The notes beneath the pieces were generated by a model that saw only the letters and a list, made by a program, of their open reading frames with translations, did not search any database and had not been told where the DNA came from. From Corella eumyota (lineage: Eukaryota > Chordata > Ascidiacea > Phlebobranchia > Corellidae), in assembly GCA_963082875.1 (NCBI GenBank), contig OY720097.1:2232001-2296000 (forward strand): DNA of 64,000 nucleotides, given 5' to 3'. The position numbers and the translations under genes were made by a program. Below are positions 58,336 to 64,000 of the stretch, piece after piece (positions within the stretch are counted from its first letter, which is position 1; each line of letters opens with the position of its first letter).

Positions 58336-61316
58336 TCACAATATAAGACCGCGCATTCTTCTACCAGCACCAGAACGATCGAATAAAACATTAAATTTCG
58401 AGATAAATTCGTTCATTGTTTGCGAACCTTTGCTTATTACTCCCAGATACGTCATTAGCGTGACGTCATTATATTGCTAAAAAAAAAATAATTTTTTTTA
58501 TGATGTCATTATTTATAGTGACGTACTAACTGTAATATTTATATTCACGTAACAATAACATCTATAGTGACGTAATAACTGTACTATTTATAGTGATGTA
58601 ACAATAACATCTATAGTGACGTAATAACTGTACTATTTATAGTGATGTAACAATAGCATCTATAGTGACGTAATAACTGTACTATTTATAGTGATGTAAC
58701 AATAACATCTATAGTGACGTCATAACTTACGTTGTGAAGATCGCGTGTTAGATGCTCGGTCCCGAGCACGGGAAGTCGTCGGCAGAGGGCGTGGATCGAC
58801 CTCAGGATCTCGTGGTCACGTGGTAAGGATCCATCTTGAACTTGTTTGATGTAATCGAGGATAAGTTGAATTCGAGAGAACAACATTGAGATCGAGTTAT
58901 GTTGGCTGTTTAAATGTTCTGATGCTGTAAATACAGGAAAGTTTTACTGTTATTGGGGTTTAATTTAATAAAGGGTTAATTGGACCTAACATATATATAA
59001 AATCTGCTCAATTAAAAGTAAACTGGATTTTTAAGTGTGATTCAGGTAGCATGTAACGGCTTAGATAGTGTTGTATTTGTAACGAGTTTTTTGCAACATT
59101 TTTTTCTTGGTTTATTAATGCTTTTTATTTAATTTTTGCACCTATAAAAAAGACTAGAAAATTATGTGATTAATATTACATTATGGTAGTGGAAAGAAAA
59201 AATGACAAAATAAATCCATAATTAAAAAATATGTTAAGAACACATCTAAAGAAGCAACGCTTTAAACAGCACATTAAATTATACAACAAACCGAACTTAA
59301 AGTAGGTGTAAAAATGACCGGAAAAAAATTCAATTTGTTAAACATTTTTTTACCTGAGCTCTCTGTGTTAGAATCCACGTTTGAGACTCTAGCAACATGA
59401 TCAACTCCAATCCTCTCAGCCTCCTCTGTTGCTAGTGTGTAAGATATTGGAATAAATCTGGTGATGGCTTCACTTCCCGATACATCGATGGCAGACTCAT
59501 ACACTGATACAGGAAGCTGGCGGGTAAAAAAAATTTATAAAAAATATTTTAAATTTATGTTTCAAGATTTTGAATTTTTGTTTTGAGATTTTAAATTTTT
59601 GTTTTTGATTTTTTTGTTATTAAGTTAAGGAGGCTGACTTCACAACCTTAACATAAAGTAATTTTTATATGATTAAGTAATGGTTTTACCCATAAAAAAG
59701 GCGTGCAAACCTTTTTGACAAAATTTTTTGTATTTGGAAAGAGCATAATATTTTTAAAAAAGGTTTATATAATGTTGGTATAATAAAGAGTTTTCAAAAA
59801 TTAAAAGTTAAACCCCTTACATCGGTTGAAAGTGCTTGTGGGTTGAGTTTAAGGAAAATTGGGCTTTCAGCAAACACTGAAATCTGTTGATGAATTTTCA
59901 CATCAGCTTCTGTGGGGCTTCCCCCAGTTGCATACCATCCGTGAAATTCCAAATTCTCAAAAACTTGCTTGACTAAAATAAAATAAAAGAATTTAAAAAA
60001 ATCATGACACATACCTAATAAAATAATGGAAATTAGTTAACAATGAGCATTTTAAAAATACAATTTGTGGTGCTTCAAGTTTTAAAAATACAATTTTACT
60101 TGTACATTTTCCTTACATTGGCTTTCCTTGATGTAAAAATATTCAGAATTAATTGTAATTTTATCTCCATCTGTTGTATAATCAAGTTGAAACGAGTTCA
60201 TTATTTCGATTGTTCTTCCAACTTGTTTGCCAATCAATGCTCCGTAAACTATATTAAAAATGGAACACTTCAAATAGTTTGATAGAATACATTATAAATC
60301 ATAATTTGTATATGTTAAAAAAAATTCGTATTTTAAGATTTCTTAACATAATAGAGTGGAATAGTTATTTATCCTCAATGTGAGAGGGTCGACTTAACGA
60401 CCTAAACATAGAGTAACATTAGTTATCCCAACCCAGTCTTGAGTTTCCTTTAGCAGTTTGGGATATTATATAGGTTGTAATTGCCCGGTAATTATGCTGT
60501 TAATTAAGTGCTGCCTTAGCAGGAGTTTATACTAGTGCCTTACTCAAGGGTGCTACAGCATCCAGAGCAGTAGGAATTACACCCTGGACGTCATGTAGTA
60601 AAGCCAAGTGTTCCAGTGTTTTGACCACTACACCATGCTGCCAATCTTTAAAGGTAGTTTTAGGTTGCCTTTACCGATCAAATAGAAAATATTAAAAATC
60701 CCACCCGATGCATTTTTGTTTCCATGCGCCTTCAACCTTGTCCAATGATCGGAAATATTCATGATCACTAGGGGGTGTAGTTTAACATTTACACTACCAC
60801 TAGAGGTTGTAGAGTCCTTAACTGTTCCGCTTTGCTGAGTGGAACTGTTTGCTTCTGCCCCAACTTTCATCTCTATAAAAAAATATGATTTTTTTAATGT
60901 TTCCGATGTTCAAAAGTAAAAATAAATAATTACGGCAGTCATAAGTTGCCTGTTTGTAAAAAAAGCAATAGACATTTTAACATATTTGGATCACATGCAC
61001 AACTACACAAACTTTAAAATTGTGTAGTAACTAATCTAAAAATGATGTCTCCTGCAGACATTTTGTTAATTTAACTTCTTTATAAAATAGGTTGGGGTAA
61101 ATAAACTAAACCCCTTCCCTAATCCTTTAATTACCAGTTATGTTTTTATTTTTGTACATTTCTACTTAACATAACTTGTTTTTTTAAATTTCTTTTTCTG
61201 TTTTTATACAATCTTGTTATCTCTAATGTTTTTACTAATACTAATAATTCAATATTTTTAAACGTACCTGCTTCTTTAGAAGTTCCCGGTTTTTCAGAAC
61301 TTTGCTCTACTTCCAT
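58336..61316 (-). CDS. COPS6: COP9 signalosome complex subunit 6
   Basis: The MPN-domain scaffold subunit of the signalosome, the complex that removes NEDD8 from cullin ubiquitin ligases. Seven exons: 61268-61316, 60705-60872, 60117-60248, 59821-59972, 59354-59516, 58731-58924 and 58336-58476, exactly 999 bases, 332 residues (human 327). Recognition rests on [62 protein letters not shown] and the C-terminus [17 protein letters not shown]. The MPN domain lacks the catalytic JAMM zinc ligands, as expected for CSN6. A 49-bp minisatellite lies against the donor of the last intron. It is divergent from UQCC5, with starts 957 bases apart. Confidence 0.95.
58562..58730. repeat. 49-bp minisatellite touching a COPS6 splice donor
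   Basis: Units start at 58562, 58611, 58660 and 58709 (CTATAGTGACGTAATAACTG onward). The final unit, where GTAATAAC becomes GTCATAAC, runs straight into the minus-strand donor GTAAGTT at 58730. Looser relatives of the unit extend left to about 58500. Every unit contains a GTGACGTAAT CRE-like site. Confidence 0.9.
59163..59215. repeat. Single arm of the foldback element
   Basis: ATTACATTATGGTAGTGGAA and AAAAAATGACAAAATAAAT resemble the left arm of the hairpin at 46445-46560. The other arm is absent. Confidence 0.45.
60370..60645 (-). repeat. tRNA-derived SINE in COPS6 intron 2
   Basis: Full-length in reverse: tail CCTCAATGTGAGAGG, body CAACCCAGTCTTGAG, and head CACTACACCATGCTGCC. Confidence 0.8.
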
Positions 61317-62272
61317 TTTAAACAATTAAATCGCATTTAAAATAAAAGTTTAAGCTTTAAAATATGTTCTTACACAAAACTTGTTCATTTATTTTGTTGC
61401 ATGAACAAATTCGTGATAGGAATCTTTGTTTAGTTACAGTTCAAAAGTTTTCTTTTAAAATATATCTTTTTAAAAGTAAAAATAGGATAAATTTAATATG
61501 TATGTAAACTATCTAAGAATTTATTTTAGATTTAAAATACTAATAATAAAGTATATTGTCTACAAAACGTTACTTTATGTATTTATCCCCGGTACATAAA
61601 TTTTCAACACAGGGGAATAACCTAATATTACAAATCCAGCATGTTCGTTTATTTTCTAAATTTTTTTACGTTTTTTAAAATACATTTACCTAAAGCTAGG
61701 AACATTATACTAAACTTTAAACTTATTAAAAAACATATTGCAAGAAAATAAACAAGTTTATGTGCTAAGCTTTAAATATAAGTAGTATGAAATGCTTAAA
61801 AAACGCTTTAAAAAGTAAGATTAAACTTAAAACTTGCACGTGCTTTTTCTATATTTCCATCACGTGGTACTATAGCACGTGTTTTCGTTGGTAAACAAAT
61901 GTTATCATACAACTGAAAAATAGGTTTGTAAATATATTTTTACAATAATTTTTCTTTTATGGGTAAATATTTACAGTTTTACTTTGAAAGGCAGCTTGGT
62001 GTAGTGGTAAGAACACTTGCTACACCACACATGAGGTCGTGGGTTCAATCCCCACTGAGCTCATGCTGTAGCGCCTTTGAGTAAGAAGACTGGGTTGGAG
62101 TTACTGATGTTACTCTATGTTTAAGTCGCGCATTTGACTTTTCCACATCAAGGATAAGGATTTAATTTTTGATTTTCTTCCAATTAGACTATAATGTTTA
62201 GATTTTGTTATATTTGTTACAAGCACAATCTTATAGTTTTATTGTAAAATAGAAATAACTTTTACGAATGGT
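61317..62272. other. Shared upstream region of COPS6 and UQCC5
   Basis: Divergent genes with 956 bases between their ATGs. A GC-richer patch with CACGTGC, CACGTGG and CACGTG motifs (61835-61890, E-box like) may be promoter DNA. A SINE lies at 61988-62165. Confidence 0.5.
61988..62165 (+). repeat. tRNA-derived SINE with internal deletion
   Basis: Excellent head (GGCAGCTTGGTGTAGTGGT, GGGTTCAATCCCC) and tail (CCACATCAAGGATAAGG) but the middle of the family body is missing. Confidence 0.8.
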
Positions 62273-62518
62273 ATGACGAAAGACCCATTTATCGGAAAAC
62301 TAATCAGAACATTTCTTCATTTCTACCCCATCAAGACCAAATCTCCTTACAGATTTACCCCGCTCTTTTTTTGTGTTGGTGCTGCCATCGAGTGGTTTAT
62401 GATTAAAGTTCCGGCTGCCGGTAAAGGTGAAACATTTTACGACGTTGTCCGAAGAAATCAATCTCAAAAACTTTACGAACAAAGAATTAAAGAGGAAAAA
62501 AACAAACCTAAATACTAA
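62273..62518 (+). CDS. UQCC5: Complex III assembly factor 5 homologue (SMIM4)
   Basis: A single-exon 81-residue protein. Similarity to human UQCC5/SMIM4 is clear in the membrane segment and after it: YRFTPLFFCVGAAIEWFMIK aligns with FLPFFFVLGGTMEWIMIKV, and ETFYDVVRRN with ETFYDVYRRK. The tail is highly charged (QRIKEEKNKPKY). One membrane helix at about residues 27-45. In human cells this inner-membrane microprotein supports cytochrome b handling in early complex III assembly. The ATG at 62273 is chosen because it is the first in frame. UQCC6 follows 187 bases downstream on the same strand. Confidence 0.85.
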   Translation: MTKDPFIGKLIRTFLHFYPIKTKSPYRFTPLFFCVGAAIEWFMIKVPAAGKGETFYDVVRRNQSQKLYEQRIKEEKNKPKY

Positions 62519-62705
62519 ACTGTCTCAAACTTCAGTAAAATCCGAGTTGTGATTTTTAAATTATTTTTATGGTCATTGGTTTTGCTAGTTTTTGTGTAAA
62601 TTGTAAATTTGTATATCAAAACATCTTATTTATTAAAATATTTATACTGTTTATTTCCTAAGGATTTTTAAGTTAAAAAATCTTGTTTTATTGTACCCAA
62701 CTAAA

Positions 62706-62894
62706 ATGCCTGTAGGTGTAAGTTGGAATTTTTATTTAAAGACAATGGGTTCTTCGATATTTGCCGCATTTTTAGGTTCACAATGTGTTCATAAATGGTA
62801 CAGTCCTGATCTAAGTATACCTGAAATACCTCCTAAAAAAGGAGAACTTAAAACTAAACTTTATTGTTATCCAAACTCAAATAAACAAGATTAA
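62706..62894 (+). CDS. UQCC6: Complex III assembly factor 6 homologue (Brawnin)
   Basis: A 62-residue protein. Human UQCC6/Brawnin (C12orf73, 71 residues) shares MPxGV at the start, a membrane segment, VHxxYxPDL and the signature IPEIPPKxGELKT. All are here (MPVGVSW, VHKWYSPDL, IPEIPPKKGELKT). It is a single-pass mitochondrial inner-membrane microprotein needed for complex III assembly. The ATG at 62706 gives the conserved N-terminus. No intron. Short gaps to UQCC5 and CMSS1 on the same strand suggest co-transcription. Confidence 0.9.
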   Translation: MPVGVSWNFYLKTMGSSIFAAFLGSQCVHKWYSPDLSIPEIPPKKGELKTKLYCYPNSNKQD

Positions 62895-63235
62895 GTTGTC
62901 ATATAAACAGTTGTGTATTAAGTTTTTTTTTTAATATTTTATGTTTTAAGTTTATAGTTTTCTATGTTGTGTTCGATTGTCAAGATTTGTTGTTGTAAAA
63001 TATAAAAAAGTAAATCTATTTGCTAATGTAATTCTTTTCTAGAGAACTGATACAACTTTTTTATCAATTATGTTGGATTTAAAATTTAAGGATTTCTTTC
63101 TGTTGTGACTTCGAAAAAATTTAAGATAGAATTAATTTGTTCTGTTTGCTTTTTATAAATTTATGTTTGCTTCTTATAATATGATTTTTTGTTGTTTTAG
63201 GATACAAATTCATAATTTTTATAAAAGTTTTAATA

Positions 63236-63323
63236 ATGGCTGATGATTTGGGAGATGATTGGTGGCAAGATGAAGAAGAAGAAGGGAATAAATCCGAGGA
63301 AGAATTTAAAGAAAAAACAAAAG
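63236..63323 (+). CDS. CMSS1: CMSS1-like gene, first coding exon
   Basis: Begins MADDLGDDWWQDEEEE, matching the start of human CMSS1 (MADDLGDEWW), a nucleolar protein linked to the small ribosomal subunit. The exon ends at AAAG before GTTTGG with one base of split codon. The acceptor-like GTTGTTTTAG at 63191-63200 lies 36 bases before the ATG. I could not find the next exon before the window ends, so the gene must continue beyond it, which overlaps the minus-strand gene at 63796 unless the intron spans it. Confidence 0.65.
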
Positions 63324-63795
63324 GTTTGGAGACTTGAACTTGTATTTTTAAGACTTTTGAATAACAAGAGTTTTCTGTTTAAAATTATATTTAGTTTGTG
63401 TGTAAAGTAATTTTTAGCTTATGTCGAAAAAGTTAATTTAGTAAATAATTTTAACAATACTTTATATATATATAAATGTATTTAACAGAAGTGAAAAAAA
63501 ATTGTTGTTGTGTTATAGGGATTTAAATAATTGTGAAATATTTGTATGAAATATTTTTTCAGATATTTTGAGTAGGCCTATATTGTTAGTTGATTGTAAA
63601 AAACAAAATCTATATAAATTTGCAAACAAAAGATTAATTTTTTAGCTTTATTTGGTGATAACAATAATTTTACAACAGCAAAGTTGATACAATATTTAAA
63701 AGCAGAATTGTTTATTTAAATAGTATATAAGAATCTAAACACTTTTAGGAAAGATAAAATCCACTTCTCCATAAATTATTTTGTTGGTGTTTTTT
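63324..63795. other. Presumed CMSS1 intron and 3' UTR of the last minus-strand gene
   Basis: AT-rich, no supported exon. Confidence 0.4.
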
Positions 63796-64000
63796 TTAAT
63801 CAAAGTCGTCCTCTTTTACGGTTGTTGTTCCATTCATTCCATATCTCATATCGAACAATGGACCGAGTTTTTTACCATCAGCTAGGTGGCTCTCAAGAGC
63901 ACACATTTTGTCGTGGTAAGGTTTTTTCCGGTCAAGAGACAAATTTGACATTTCTCGATTTAGGTACGAGTTTAGAACAAACACAGCACGAGGTTGTCTG
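63796..64000 (-). CDS. C-terminus of an unrecognised protein (cut by window edge)
   Basis: An open frame from the window edge to a TAA at 63796-63798, reading RQPRAVFVLNSYLNREMSNL, then ALESHLADGKKLGPLFDM and ending TTTVKEDDFD. No intron in the visible part and no in-frame ATG is required because the gene continues to the right. The codon pattern and clear end make it a likely real coding exon, but I do not recognise the family. Confidence 0.55.
   Translation of the reverse strand, partial: RQPRAVFVLNSYLNREMSNLSLDRKKPYHDKMCALESHLADGKKLGPLFDMRYGMNGTTTVKEDDFD

Noticed and set aside
62691-62705. Upstream start for UQCC6
   Set aside because: The extra five codons would need a TTG start; the ATG at 62706 gives the conserved MPxGV N-terminus.

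Overview
The window looks like nuclear DNA of a tunicate of the Ciona type. It is AT-rich, genes are compact and interrupted by many short GT-AG introns, tRNA-derived SINEs are common, and several ATGs sit just behind a pyrimidine tract plus AG, as expected where mRNAs receive a trans-spliced leader. Host proteins recognised by sequence are PMPCB (mitochondrial processing peptidase beta), COPS6 (COP9 signalosome subunit 6), UQCC5/SMIM4 and UQCC6/Brawnin (complex III assembly microproteins) and the first exon of CMSS1. The species assignment is inference.

Layout. Positions 1-29700 are an accessory, duplication-rich block. It holds a cluster of small secreted C-type-lectin-like (CTLD) genes on the minus strand (A1 at 6.2 kb, B1 at 7.8 kb, A2 at 22.9 kb, partial A3 at 26.7 kb, B2 at 28.0 kb). 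Between them are 5' fragments of PMPCB, three 5' fragments of a DNAJC27/Rab-like GTPase, and LTR retrotransposon fossils. About 7.2 kb (1-7208) recurs at 12444-23866 with only about four differences seen, except that the second copy carries a 4.2-kb Ty3/gypsy insertion. An older gag-only relative (9450-13501) lies between the copies, and its tail begins the window.

Positions 30500-35200 are the intact 11-exon PMPCB gene, the source of the truncated copies. Convergent to it is an unrecognised multi-exon gene (35539-39734, minus). Positions 39735-50244 contain no gene I can support. They hold AT-rich minisatellites, a long hairpin, and the start of a run of TGACGTCA (CRE-like) octamers that continues to 58.8 kb.

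Positions 50245-55232 (minus) encode a secreted protein with a LamG-like domain followed by a C-type lectin domain. COPS6 (58336-61316, minus) is complete in seven exons. Head-to-head with it, UQCC5, UQCC6 and the start of CMSS1 follow one another on the plus strand with short gaps, an arrangement suggestive of a tunicate operon. The window ends in the C-terminus of an unrecognised minus-strand gene.

How parts relate: PMPCB, UQCC5 and UQCC6 all act in mitochondria, the last two in building respiratory complex III. The lectin-like genes form a locally expanding family that appears to be reshuffled by unequal exchange between repeated segments. Exon boundaries were set by hand from splice motifs and reading phase; total lengths of PMPCB, COPS6 and the lectin genes come out as whole numbers of codons, which supports them.
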